A DNA stretch of 64,000 nucleotides, from positions 1,116,001 to 1,180,000 of the forward strand of contig JAUIRK010001034.1 in NCBI GenBank assembly GCA_030549495.1, written 5' to 3'. Below are positions 9,090 to 20,619 of the stretch, piece after piece. The number at the start of each line of letters is the position of its first letter. Within the stretch, counting starts at the first letter, position 1. Source of the DNA: Nectonema munidae. Its lineage: Eukaryota > Nematomorpha > Nectonematoida > Nectonematidae. The position numbers and the translations under genes are program-made. A model generated the notes under the pieces. The model saw nothing but the letters and a program-made list of their open reading frames with translations. It had not been told where the DNA came from and made no database searches.

Positions 9090-11600
9090 TATCTCTATTG
9101 CATACACGCTACGAGAATATTTTCCAAAGGGATGTGATTTTAGCTTTTAACTTTACCTTCCCCCACTCTTGCAAGCCGGTTAGGGTTTGTTTGTTGTTCC
9201 ATATTTTTGAAAAATAGTCAAGATAAAGCTGTACTTTTTTGAGGTGATGCAAATACACATCGAAAATATGAATTTAAAGTTTCATCCAATTTTAGATAGT
9301 TTCAGGTGTTGCACAAACGAAGTTTATGATTATTTATTTCATGATAGATGGCGCCAAAATTTTGCTTAAATGTATTGACAAAGATAAAAAAATCCTTTTT
9401 TATAAAGAAAGACATTACAATTGAAAAACTTTATATTTATTAGTTTAAAGGAATTTTGATCAGGGTTAAAACTGCATAAGTTGATTCAACCACCTGTAAA
9501 ATATTTTGATACCCTTTTTCAATGCCCTCCGAATGGATGAAATCTTTATTTCTCCTCATTTTCGATTTCTAAATGTAGAAAACTCTCATCCAAATTTAGA
9601 TATTTTGTACTTAAGTAGCATACTTAGTAACATATTAATATTTGGAATTACACAGGAAGTTTACAGTCTTTCCAGGTACACAAAAATCATTTAACAAAAA
9701 AAAAGAATGTTAAAATTACGAGTTGTAGAAGGCATGAAAAATCAAAACGCAATTCAAAAAATTAAGAAATATATTTATCATTTCTGTATTATTTTTATAC
9801 TTAGAAGTTTATGTAAGTGAAATTTTGTCATACCTTTTTTTAGACCAAGGGCACAACACCAAAAAAAGTAAGAAGAATTTCAAAAATGTTGGCGCAACAG
9901 CAACACCCTAAAGCCGGTCCGTTTTATTTGAATGATAGATTAGCTTTAGTAAACCTGCTTCTTCATTTGACATCACTATTCGTCTCATTGGCTTGGAAGT
10001 GCTTCTCTTTCCAAAATCACCATAGTATCAAATGTATAGTATGAATGCACCAGTACCATAGTATAATTTGTGGAATTATGAATCAAGTTTGACATTTAGA
10101 AAAAACAAATTCTGAAGAAAAGTCCATTTTCTCAAAAAACTCTCAAATCAAATAATTCAAAATTGTATTGGATTAAAAAGGTTTGCGTGTAAAAAAATTA
10201 ATGAGAGCTTTATCGGATAACTGTAAGTATAACGTAATTGTTGTAGCACTGCAATATACATTTTTTAAAATATTGAAAGGCTATATAAAAAAAAGGAAAT
10301 TTTTTATTTATTTTCAAGAATCAAATAGAGGTGGTAGGGATGAGATAGAGAGCATTTGTAAGAAGAAAAGAGAGATAAGAGGTTGACTTTAGGTAGTTGC
10401 CTCTCCAGCCACCTGATTGGCTTCTTCGCAAGCATCAATCCAATCACAGTACACGTCCATCGGCTCTGATAAATCTTTTTCAAAAAAAAACAAACAAAAT
10501 AAACCAATCACAGTCTGCCAAGAGTTTAATTGGCTATCTTTTACGATTGAAGTATACTTGTTGACTTCCTCTTTGAAAAAGTGATATGCAGAAAAAATTA
10601 CAATCCACCAAAGGACTAAGTGACAAAAAGAGACACTAAAAACTACCCAATGATTGATAGCCTTTTACCTTATTACAAAATTATTTAGAGAAAAATTTTA
10701 CGGCCCAATTTTTTATTCAATCAGTTAGAAGATAATTTATGTTTGTGAGGTTATAGGTCAAAGACGTGGAGAACGAATCTTATCACCAGCGTTATGAAAA
10801 GCTTCTCCAATCAAAAATGTTTCTTGGAGTAAATGTTTGCTCTGCAGAGGCGATTTCGCAAGAACTATAAGAATAATTTGGCGCATTGTTTGCACATCAT
10901 GCTAGTATAATTATGTAATTCTATTTTTCAGAATTTTTTTAGGTATTGCGTTTTTTGTATCCTTACTCGGTTTATTTATACCGAATTTTTAATCAGCGAG
11001 GTAATGCTTATTTTTTCACAATTTATGTTTATACTAAAAAACAAATAAAATGGAAATACAGAGAGTTAATTGATATCATTGACGTTGGCGATCAGATTAT
11101 TATTTAATTTTGTTAAGATATACGTACCTGCTACCGGTCATAAGAAAGCAAATTTACAATAAAAAATTACTCTTTTAAATACTTTTTTTAATTTTGGACC
11201 AAGTTTATAGGTGCTTAGTGTCTGAGTGTGTGTGTATCGATGGAAACATTTTGATTGGTGGAAATATTATTCTACAAGTAAAAGTTGCTGCTTGTTTATA
11301 AAACATGTATGATGATCGCATTAAGAATGTAATGATCATTCGAAAAGATAAAAGAATCGAGACTTTCGAATCAATCAAACATCACATGCCAAGCTGCTCT
11401 GAAATTCCTATTGAACATATTTTACAGACGATGCGTGAGAGCTATATAATAATAATCCATTGCTTCAATATGCACACAATAAGTAAGCAAGGTTTATCGG
11501 TAAACGGAGAAGGATTGGCGAAGGAGAAGCGTTGGCGATTTTTCTTTATCAAATCTTGCATCTAGCAGAATGTGAACAGAAAGTTGAACATTGTCTCCCT
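9090..11600. other. No gene recognised
   Basis: About 2.5 kb of AT-rich sequence. Short open frames (for example an 86-codon frame at 11305-11565) have no motif, no flanking splice or promoter context, and residue composition expected from AT-rich DNA. No terminal repeats were seen. Confidence 0.5.
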
Positions 11601-11624
11601 AGTTATTTGTACATGGAATAGAAA

Positions 11625-11740
11625 CCATCGTAGTATACAGGTTGAAGATGAATCATCGTAGTATACAGGTTGGAGATGAATTATCGTAGTATACAGGTTG
11701 GAGATGAATCATTGTAGTATATAGTTTGGAGATGAACTTT
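11625..11740. repeat. 28 bp minisatellite, four copies
   Basis: Four head-to-tail copies of a unit like atcatcgtagtatacaggtt followed by ggagatga, the last copy slightly diverged. It lies just beyond the 3' side of the minus-strand LINE fragment. Confidence 0.85.
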
Positions 11741-11749
11741 TCATTTTAT

Positions 11750-12830
11750 CAATGATAGACAGCAACTTCAGAGTAGAACAGTATTCAAATTCAAATGAAT
11801 CTTTAACGTTCCTAAAGTGGTGTAGACAAGCTTCTTCTGATGGGGAATCGTTTGTTACAAAGGCAAAACTTTCATTGAATTTGTTGGCTAGTGAACAATC
11901 ATCATAGTATTCAATTTCTGATTTTATTAATATTTTTCTATCCTTTTCTCCTTTTAGAATCTTATTGATGCTATTTCAAGTCTTTTGCGTCGAACTACAG
12001 TTTGAAAAGTGATCAAAAAATACTTTTGCTTCAAATCTCTGATTTTATGTTTAAAAAAATTTCTTAAGATGATATATTTATTTTTTATCAATAAATTTTC
12101 ACTTTTTTAAAGTTTATCACGCTTTTTTTTTTATCATTTTTATGACTTCTAGAGTTATCCAAGTGTTGATTTTAAATTTAAATTTATTTTTTTTTAAATT
12201 CAACTAATGAGGTGCACTTTTTAATTGTTTCTGATATTGTAAGTTATCTGCTCTAAGAGTTTAGAAGCATCATTAGCGTATAACTCAGGAAAATTTTGCC
12301 ATTCAACATTTGTGGATAGTTCATAGAACATCCCTTCATCAAATACTTCGCACAACTTTTTTTATTTATACTATTAACCTTAAGATTTGTTGATAAAAGA
12401 ATTGGAACATGGTCTGAAAAAAAAGACATGCAATTAAAAGCTTTGTAATCTGCAAGTTTACTACTTATAAAAAATGATCAATTAAGGTTTTACTTGCATA
12501 CCGCGTGGGGAATGTAATAGTTGGAATAAGTGACCCAGCTATCGTTAAATTCAAAAACTTTTGAGTTAGATAATTCTCTATCTTCAACAAATCAAAATTA
12601 AAGTCACCACAAAAGATATTAAAGTTTTTCCTATCTATAGTAAAAATCAAGTTTTCAAAGAAAGAAAAAAACTTGTTTAGAAGATCTTTATCTGTAGTCG
12701 GCCCCACCATGATTTGAACAGCGTCCTTGAAAACTAATAGTATGATAATAGGGTAAATGAAAGCAAGCATCATTATTTTTCAGTAATGCATAGTTCCTTC
12801 AAGTGCGTCCATTTAATTTGATTATCTGAA
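11750..12830 (-). mobile_element. Jockey/CR1-like LINE, ORF2 endonuclease part (3' portion)
   Basis: On the minus strand, 12773-12465 encodes an apurinic-type endonuclease fragment with a TDKDLLNKFF block, the motif FNIFCGDFNFDLLKIE and the block ITFPTRYASKTLIDHFL; GDFN is the signature of LINE endonucleases. Flanking minus-strand sequence continues the same protein with frameshifts (a DHVPIL-type block near 12420). The part matches, in order and strand, the LINE ORF1 at 18760-17120; the two are separated by a piggyBac element. It therefore belongs to one LINE copy split by that insertion. The reverse transcriptase part was not found here, so the copy is truncated at its 3' side. Confidence 0.75.
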
Positions 12831-13016
12831 ATGCCGAAGCAAAAATATTTCGTTTTATTTAATGAAAGTGATATATCAAAGTTTACAAAACGAAATTTGG
12901 GTACAATAAAAAAAATGTTTTTTCGTTTTTAAAAAAAATGCCGTACCATATATGGGACGTTCGTACACCCCAAAAAATTTTGTAAAAGCAAAACACGATT
13001 TTATCAAAATATTTTT

Positions 13017-14486
13017 TTAAATTTTAGTATGGTAAGCGATAAAGCATTTCACATGAACTCCAACATTGCATTTGATGCATTTTGTGGGAGTTTTAGAATG
13101 ACAATGTCGACATTTCAATCTTTTATTGTCTTCAATCGGAGTGACCAAGTGTCCAGTCTTGTCGAATCTTGTGATGTCTGCAGGATTGGGACTTGCCAGA
13201 GCCTTGGATGATTGAGGATAAACTCCATACGTTTTTAATAAACTTTGGGCCACGATTCTGCGGTAAAAAAGTTTATCTTTTTTTCAGGGTGTGGGGTCAA
13301 CCTGTACACAAGCCAAGCTTGCATGATCAATGTATCAAAAAGATGCATTACAATAGGCATATACCATTTTTTTCTCTTAAACAACTTTTATAAATCATGA
13401 GATTTTGGTCCATTCTGTCTACATGCCCCATCTCTCGATTATAAACATTTAAAAGCTTTGGCTGATTTATTTTTATCCTACTTTTTAATGTACGCGAGTA
13501 TCGTGAAATTTTATTTAGTGGCTCTACCCTATACTTGTTAGATCCACAAATCACAACCCGATTATCAAACCACTCACAAACGTTAAAAGAACAGGAATTG
13601 TATGCCGTAAAACTCCCTCTGGGTTCTTTCTTAAAATCTTTTTCACTTTTTTTAGGAAAATTGAGCAGCCTGTTCTTTTTTATGGTAGCCGTCATGGTCT
13701 GTTTTTTTTCTTTAATAATTTGAAACAAGTTCAAGTTTGAAAAATAATTATCCATGACATAATGGTATGAGTTGATGATCTTGTTGTTGTTTTTCTCAAC
13801 AAAGTTGAGTACTACAGATTCCCCTAAAGTTAACCCTGTACTTCTTTTTTTCGATTTACCATGATAAAGATCAAAGTTCATTAAATACCCAGATTGAATG
13901 CAATCTGACCATTGCTTATACCCAAACCTTTGAGGCTTTCCTTTGATGAACTGTTTCAGATGTTGACGACCATAATACGGTATCATCGTTTCATCTATAG
14001 CATGAAACTCTGCTACAGGAGCATTTGAAGAAAAAATTTGGTTTAGTTTGTCAACAAGAGGCCGTATTTTGGTGAAAATGTAAGTACTTTTTTATTTCAT
14101 CAAACCTATCTCTCCTCATTGCCGACGATACAATTTTCACATCACAATCCTCACTCTTGTTCCAATACATGCGATATTTAGGTAATTTATGGTAGCACAT
14201 TAGAGTGAAAATACCAAAAAAAACTTTAAATTCATCATTACTTAAGTTCAAATTAAAGTTGTTTTGCGAATCATAATTGTTTAACAATCATGTTAATGAG
14301 AGTTTCTGTCAAAAATAGATTAAAAACATCCATCAAATTCAAGTTGGCGTTATCATAGTAACTTGGGTGAAGAGCTTCTTTGAATTAATTTTCATGAAAA
14401 TTAACACACCCACTGTTCCAATGAAAAGACTTTTTTCTTTTAACTGGTTCGATTTGATTACTAGTTTGTCTATCATCATCATTAAT

Positions 14487-14519
<33 letters not shown>

Positions 14520-14741
14520 GTGAATCACACATCTTGAAACCAAAGTTCCTTCAGCCAGCAATTGATTTCCAGTCAAATTGTCTATATCGCCGATGTCTTC
14601 GTCTCCTGAATCTACATCTGTAACCACATCGGTACAATTTATGGGCGGTTGAATGAAAATTTGGGAGTCAGTTATCTTTTCTGTATCAATAAACTCCAAC
14701 AAATTATTTAAAGTATCATCCTTAAAAATGTGAGAATGCAC
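13017..14741 (-). pseudogene. piggyBac transposase, frameshifted
   Basis: Four minus-strand frames follow the order of a piggyBac transposase. 14741-14385: acidic N-terminus with VDSGDEDIG and NLTGNQLLAEG. 14287-14051: block with FFGIFTLMCYHKLPKYR and RRDRFDEIKKYLHF. 13986-13348: catalytic region; the three aspartates of the family are visible in AIDETMIPYYGR (just upstream of the open frame), VMDNYFSNLNLF and DRMDQNL. 13253-13017: C-terminal cysteine-rich domain with CRHCHSKTPTKCIKC and later HVKC. The frames are offset, so at least three frameshifts separate them and no full protein is made. Catalytic residues and the DNA-binding zinc domain remain readable, so the element decayed fairly recently. 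Confidence 0.9.
14474..14520. repeat. Trinucleotide run encoding poly-Asp in the transposase
   Basis: An (atc)n run on the plus strand reads as about eleven consecutive aspartates on the minus strand, inside the acidic N-terminal part of the piggyBac transposase. It is a microsatellite expansion within a region that is already acidic in the family. Confidence 0.9.
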
Positions 14742-15296
14742 AATATATCTTGAAATAAAAGTTTGCTTTCACAAAACAATTATTCGATGATAAAAAAAAA
14801 GTAAAATTAAACATCTCATACTTCATACTAAGATTTATTTATCAAAAATATGCAAAATGTAGTAAATAAGTTTTCCTCCAACATTCTTCTCAGGGTCTCT
14901 TTGATATATAAAGCTCAGAATAAAAGTCAAAAGACTATAGAACGCAATAGCGTCCACATTAAGAACTCTTGGTAATTCAATATCCACATCCCAATTCGAG
15001 AATGTGAAATAAACAAAACCCGAATTCTCCAACATTAAAACTCAATTTTTTATTCAAAATAATAAAAAACTCAAAGTATCAATGTAACATTTAGAGCCAA
15101 GCTAAAAAGTCCAACGGCCCCGGCCTTTTTGTTTTCACAAATCCTCTTTTGTTTATGATAATTTTTATATTTTGTACATTTAGCGTATCTATAACCTTTA
15201 AATTAATGATTTCTTGTGCATATATGTAACTATAAATATTTTTTATATTGACAGAAATATTAAAGTTCAGCAATTTACTACAAAAAAGATGTGGTC

Positions 15297-15602
15297 TTTT
15301 CACCCAAAAACACATTCAAAAAACATCATATGTAGCAACAGAAACTATTTAAATCAAATAATAATCAGTGAAATTCAACAAAAAATTACAATTAATCAAT
15401 TGAGTTTAAAAGTAAAGGATATTAAAAGTTAGTAAAGCCTAAAGCAAGAGTTAGTACATTACATACTAAAATATTATGTTCATGATAAAATATATATAAA
15501 AAAGAAAAAAAACAATTGAATAAAACTACAAATAAACTACTTTAAACAACAAATAAAACTAGTTTTTAGGTGTTTTTTGAATGTGTTTTTGGGTGAAAAG
15601 AG
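15297..15602. repeat. Inverted repeat with ~31 bp arms in the piggyBac leader
   Basis: Sequence at about 15297-15328 (tcttttcacccaaaaacaca, then ttcaaaaaaca) reappears as its reverse complement at about 15570-15600. The arms are identical over about 31 bases and the loop is about 240 bases. It may be the two ends of a small insertion nested in the piggyBac element. The interior has no recognisable gene. Confidence 0.7.
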
Positions 15603-17454
15603 GCGCCTCAAAAAAAGGTTTTCTCAATTTGTTTGAACCTTTTTCAAAGTTCAATAGTTAATGAACAAACACTTACTATTGTTTAATTGTAAAAATATTT
15701 TTTTTACTACATTTCACACAAATAATATGTTTTTGTGAGTGCTCACTGCTTATCTATTAGACTGAAGATTCCATGTTTACCTGCAAGGCAATGCTAAAAG
15801 TTTTTAGGTCGTTGCCGAAAAAAAAATAACTTTGACAAAAATATTTTTTGAATGATTTAAATACAAGTAGAATGAGGCATTTTAAAAGTTTCAAAACTAT
15901 ATATATAATTTATGACAAAAAATCTTAAAGTTAAACCAGACTCTTCCTAATATTTACAAAAACATGTCAAGTATTAATATTTAAGTCTTTGAATAGACGC
16001 TGTTATTCATAAGAAGGAGAAGGAAAAAGTTTATTTTTCATACTTTTTTAAATAATAGTTTAATAATTGGAAAATGTTCTGACCTCTTAACTAAGTTGAT
16101 AACTTTTTTATTAACTGGTTGGTACAATGAGAATCAGATTTTTAGTCCAAAGCAGAAGAATCATATCCAAATTTATTATAAAAAGCAGATGAACTGAATT
16201 TTTCTGTCTATAACTTCATTTAGATTTTAAAAATGTTTATGTATTTCGTTATAAGAAAAATAATATCAATTTTTGAAAATAAAATCTGAAAATTTTACAA
16301 ATTTGTTCCAAAATTCATTAATATTTTGTAAAAAAATATTCTCAAAAACAGAGGTTGTATAAAAAAAATTTTTATTGTCTAAAATTTTGCATTAAATTTG
16401 GATAAAAAAACATAAATCAACAAAATTGATTTTGAGCAAAAAAAATCAGTCCTAACGGGTCATATCTGGTACCCAATATTCAAAGTTATTTGAAAAAAGC
16501 ATGTTTCATGAAAAAAAAGTATTAGCTTGCTAACGATGTTATTGAAAGTACGTCGAATATATTACACATAAGTTTTACGTCATATATAAAGTAAATAATG
16601 AGAAAACTTACCATAATTAAAAGAAACACACACGTAAAAAGAAAATGACAGCAAGAACGATTTGGTAAGTTGTGAGTGACGTCAAAATCTTGAATTGCAG
16701 CCAGAATATTGATTATCCTATTCGTGACATGCATGCATCAACTCGATGTGAAATAATGAAGGTTAGTGGTATTTGTTTACGTTTTTGTAAATAACTAAAT
16801 TTGACCCGCTCGGCACTTACAGTAAAATTTTTGGGGTGACATATATGGCCCTTTCGGCATACAAAGAACTTTATTTACGACCCATATGTGGGACTTTTGG
16901 CACAAAAGAGTAACTTAGTGGTTTGGCTAAGCATAAAGTTAATTTTTCCAGAAATATTTCAAGCTAATTAAATTTACTATTCAAAGATTAAGTATTGAGA
17001 TATAAAATATTTGTATCATATATTCCTTCAAGTTTTGAATTTAAGAAACATTTATAAGAACTTTTAAGTTGACAATTACTATCAAAAAAGAATTGAGAAT
17101 TACTGGCATCCATTAAACTGAGTGATGCTCTTAACATGTTGTAGTTCTTTTATAACATAAGGACATTGGAATCCATAGATGAGTGATTTGTAGAGTCTTC
17201 AGCATTTTTAACGTATGTAAAGCATTTATACTTTGAGCGGTCATCTTTAATTGGGCAGGTGTGGGAGAGATGTGCTAAAGAGGAAAATCTACATATCGCT
17301 TCTTTTTTACAATTTGTAGTAGTATGTCCGAAAAGGAGACACTTGCCACATTGAAGATATGAGAAAAAAGGCTTACATTTAATGATTTGCATCATTAAGA
17401 AAAATGTAAAATTATTCTTATCCAGGAATGAGAATATTTTGGAGTCAATTTTAA

Positions 17455-17585
17455 CCCATTTACGACCAATGTTCCTATTTTGGAACATAAGTAATTTCAT
17501 CTTCGTCTGCTTTTTTCAATGACTTTGAATATAAATCGTCTGCGTTTTTTTTAGATATCGTCTGCTTTGCTTGGTCTTAAATGGG
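17455..17585. mobile_element. piggyBac-class MITE, 131 bp, flanked by TTAA
   Basis: TTAA at 17451-17454 and 17586-17589 brackets a 131-base segment that begins cccattta and ends taaatggg. A second copy at 34369-34497 is inverted relative to this one and is likewise bracketed by TTAA. TTAA target duplication with CCC..GGG ends is the hallmark of piggyBac transposition. Its ends differ from those of the nearby 3.9 kb piggyBac element, so another piggyBac probably mobilised it. It interrupts the LINE ORF1. Confidence 0.88.
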
Positions 17586-17937
17586 TTAAGCACAATGATT
17601 TTTTCCCATGTTTAATATTTTTGGAAAAAACGAAATCAAAAACCTTTCCTTCATCAACCATTTTTTTATGACTTCATTGTTGTTTTTAATCATTTCAATT
17701 ATCAAATTATTATCAATATTTTGTTCAATAAGAAAAGAAATTTTAGGAAGTAATAACTTAGTTCTTACAGTTTTTAGAGCTTCTTCTTTTTTCAAAAAAT
17801 TTTCAGCTTTAATAAGGCTTTTTTTTATCAGGAAAACGTAGTCTATACACTTTTTTTGTTTGAAGTCACTTAAATATTGTTCAAAAGAGCTGTTGTCTTT
17901 TCGGCTAAGTAATCTATTTTCAAAGTTTCAGATTTAG

Positions 17938-18280
17938 TAGAACCTACGTTTTACGTACCCTGATTTTACGTCCCCTGGATTTTACGTCCTCGCCAAATGA
18001 TCGAAGACATCATCTTTTTGGTCATTAAATGCCTTATTAATACGTTTTTTTTTGTGATTTTATGTATTAAAAAGTTCATAAAGGTTAATAATTCACCCAA
18101 CTTCACTGTAGTAGTCTTCTTTAGCTACCATAGTCCCTCACGTCGTACACTGTGTGACCATGTGTGATCCAGGCTAGGATTTTCGTGTTGTATGTGAATT
18201 TAAAGGTCAACCTGGATTTTACGAATCATACGTTTTACGTCCGCCGTTCGGTCCCGTGCTGTACGTAAAACGTAGGTTCA
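17938..18280. mobile_element. MITE with pogo/Tigger-like inverted ends, ~340 bp
   Basis: The left end reads gtagaacctacgttttacgt and the right end is its reverse complement (acgtaaaacgtaggttcaag). The interior has further copies of the theme ttttacgtcc. GAACCT-type ends resemble pogo/Tigger members of the Tc1/mariner superfamily, with TA as target; family assignment is tentative. It lies inside the LINE ORF1 and is therefore younger than it. Confidence 0.75.
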
Positions 18281-18764
18281 AGTGTATAGGGTGTTTTTTT
18301 GTTATCACATTTATTCAATGCATCAGCATAAGTAAATGAAAACCATGGAGATTTTTGATATTGATTATGTGAAGTTAACAACTCTCGAGAATATTTGATT
18401 CGATTTATCACACATGGTGAATGTACTAGTTTAGTAGAGCCTTTAATGTGATTATCAAAACTTGTCTTTAAATTAAATATAGTTTTATTTTGTTCATCAA
18501 CTTTTTCTTTCAGCTCGTTAACTACTTTTAATAAGTCATTAAATGCTAAATTAGATTTATCTTCTTTTTTACAATCAAGATAACGACAGTTATTACAGTG
18601 CCATTTTAATCCTTGTTTGATATATTTATCAAGAACTTTGAACAATAAAGTGTCAAATTTTTTGACATGTATAACATAGCCATTTATCACACGTATCACA
18701 TTTAACAAGTTTAGACGATTTCTTATGGCAACATTCCCAGTTCCAACTATCTCCTTCCATGAAA

Positions 18765-19610
18765 AAGAACCTTATGTTCAAATTTTAGCAAGAGAAGATA
18801 TAGTACGTATAGGAAAAGAGGAAAAAAAATGTGAAAGAATACAATAAGTACAGGAAAAAAGAAATAAACTAAAAGAATACAGGAGGAGAAATAAAGGTAA
18901 ATGGGATAAGTACTAAATGATAGTATTAGAAAGCAGACGATTCAAGGCAGACGAAAAAATTGAGAAAGAAAAGAATATAATAAAATATATCTAAAATTAT
19001 ACTAAATAATACTAAAATTATCCGTAATCTGAAAGGATCCAAGAACTAACTTACTTACACTATTATTAAAACAATTTGTCCTTGTATTATCTTGGACTCA
19101 CAATTAATTAACAGAAATCTAGTCTCATTAATTTTACTAGATCTGCGAAGCCATTTCCCGACCTCTTTTTTCAAAATATGAATTTTAATTCCCTTGAATC
19201 AATATTTTGAAATTACATTTTCTAAATGCTAAAAACTTTTCAACAATCTGAACTTCATTCTTTTCAAAAACTTTATGCACCACTTTTATTTTTCAAAACA
19301 ATCTTTACCTGCATAATTCAACAAACTCTTACCCATGGTATCAACTTTTGGTCCGTAATTATCAAATTATTAATTTAATCTTTTGTAAGATTAAAAGGTT
19401 CAGATTTAAATTTTAAACTAACGAAATTTAGCGAAATATTTTCAAAAATATATAGAATTGTTTGTTCTTAAATAAATAAAAAAAATAATTAAAAAAACAG
19501 TTATATGTGTTTTATGAAAAAAGTATTGAAAAAAACAGAAAAAAGTTTTTAATTAACAATTTAACCAAAATAAACTTAATATATTCATTTGAATGATAAT
19601 GTATAAAGTA
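18765..19610. other. No gene recognised; LINE 5' flank
   Basis: AT-rich sequence upstream of the LINE ORF1 start. It may include the LINE 5' untranslated region. No motif or repeat was seen. Confidence 0.45.
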
Positions 19611-19675
19611 AAATTCTGGAGCTGGGCACAACTTTTTTGAGCTGGGCATAATTTAGGCACACCCGTTCCGGTTTA

Positions 19676-19956
19676 ACATAGTGAGTGGAACCAGCTGCTA
19701 CCGGCCCAGCGCTTTACAAGGGCGCCGTGCTTAGTTGAAAAAATTTTTTTTTGACTTTTTGTAATATCTTTAAGTTTTGTTCAAATCTTCTTTATATTTC
19801 CTCCTTAAAATAAATTTTTGCTCTTGAATTTTGTGGTTTTTATCTTTTTTGTAGAATCTAGATCAATTTTAAAAAAATTTTTTACTTCCTGACAATCATA
19901 TGTAATATTTAATCTATCTGCTACACGCCCCGCACTTGGTAGATCCGGCACTGAAT
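19676..19956. mobile_element. Possible hAT-type non-autonomous remnant
   Basis: The right end, read on the minus strand, is cagtgccggatctaccaagt, a common hAT terminus. The left part (tggaaccagctgctaccggc, then a GC-rich ggcgccgtgc block) is a degenerate match to the opposite end. The GC-rich patches stand out from the AT-rich surroundings. No target duplication was found. Confidence 0.4.
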
Positions 19957-19959
19957 AGC

Positions 19960-20600
19960 ACACACAAAAAATCCAATAAACAGTAATCTCACAATGGGGG
20001 TAAAGGCAAAATGGACATAAACAGAGGCAAATTTCTGCCTAATCATGCGAATACATATTTATACTGTTACATCCTATAAAAATTCTTGCTATCCCCCTCC
20101 CTGCTCGGCTACTCTAAATATTTTTGGATCCCTCCCACCTTGTACAAATTCAAAGGAGACATATTTTAGCTTATAGTTTAATATTTGATAAAAATAAATT
20201 TGAAAAATGAATATAAGCTTAGAAATTCACTTATAAAAATAATAAATAAGAGATGTAAAACTCTACATCAAATATTCTTATCCTTTATTATATGGTACGT
20301 AGGTAGATAGGTAGGAAAATATATTTCTTCCATATGATTGCGAAATGCTTGAAGAGGGTCACAGATGAAGTTTAAGAGAATTGTAATGATTTCTTGCAGA
20401 TTGATTAAGAGTGAGGGATGACTTTAGAGAAATTGATTAGTTGTTAAGTGAGTTAGAAGTGTAAAGAGCTTGAATTTTTTGCAGTGTGATTTAAAGGATG
20501 ATTGATAGAGAGGCGGTAGTAAGTGCATTTTAACGATTATTATATATCTTAAAAAAACAAAGTAGTGTAGTTATTTTGTAGATTCCTTAATTATTGGTTC
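19960..20600. other. No gene recognised
   Basis: AT-rich sequence with a short G-rich minus-like bias increasing towards 20600, where the second LINE probably starts or ends. No motif seen. Confidence 0.35.
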
Positions 20601-20619
20601 ATTTAATTTGTTTTAATTG

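Larger units (their letters stand above)
12938..16860 (-). mobile_element. piggyBac-type DNA transposon inserted in a LINE
   Basis: Imperfect inverted ends face each other: about 12938-12990 (accatatatggg, then acaccccaaaaaattttg) and 16820-16860 (aaaatttttggggtg, then acatatatggccc). Between them lies a minus-strand piggyBac transposase (13017-14741) and about 2 kb without recognised genes. The flanks on both sides are the same LINE in the same orientation, which supports a single insertion. The exact end bases and the expected TTAA target duplication could not be fixed; TTAA at 12929 is a candidate on the left. The leader between the transposase start and the right end is unusually long, so another insertion may sit inside it. 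Confidence 0.75.
16900..18760 (-). mobile_element. Jockey/CR1-like LINE, 5' part with ORF1 (gag-like)
   Basis: Minus strand. ORF1 appears to start at 18760 with MEGDSWNWECCHKK and a PHD-like cysteine pattern (CDTCDKWLCYTCQK), then a KWHCNNC block and a coiled-coil-like segment (LLKVVNELKEKVDEQNKTI). The C-terminal part at 17500-17150 has CCHC knuckles: CGKCLLFGHTTTNC and a following CRF..LAHLSHTC. PHD plus CCHC is a known ORF1 layout in Jockey/CR1-type LINEs and would bind the element's RNA. The frame is broken by a TTAA MITE (17455-17585), by a palindromic MITE (17938-18280) and by a frameshift near 18670. ORF2 starts near 17000 and resumes at 12830 beyond the piggyBac insertion. Confidence 0.75.

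Noticed and set aside
11305-11565. 86-residue plus-strand frame starting MYDDRIKNVM
   Set aside because: No motif, no promoter or splice context; not supported as a gene.
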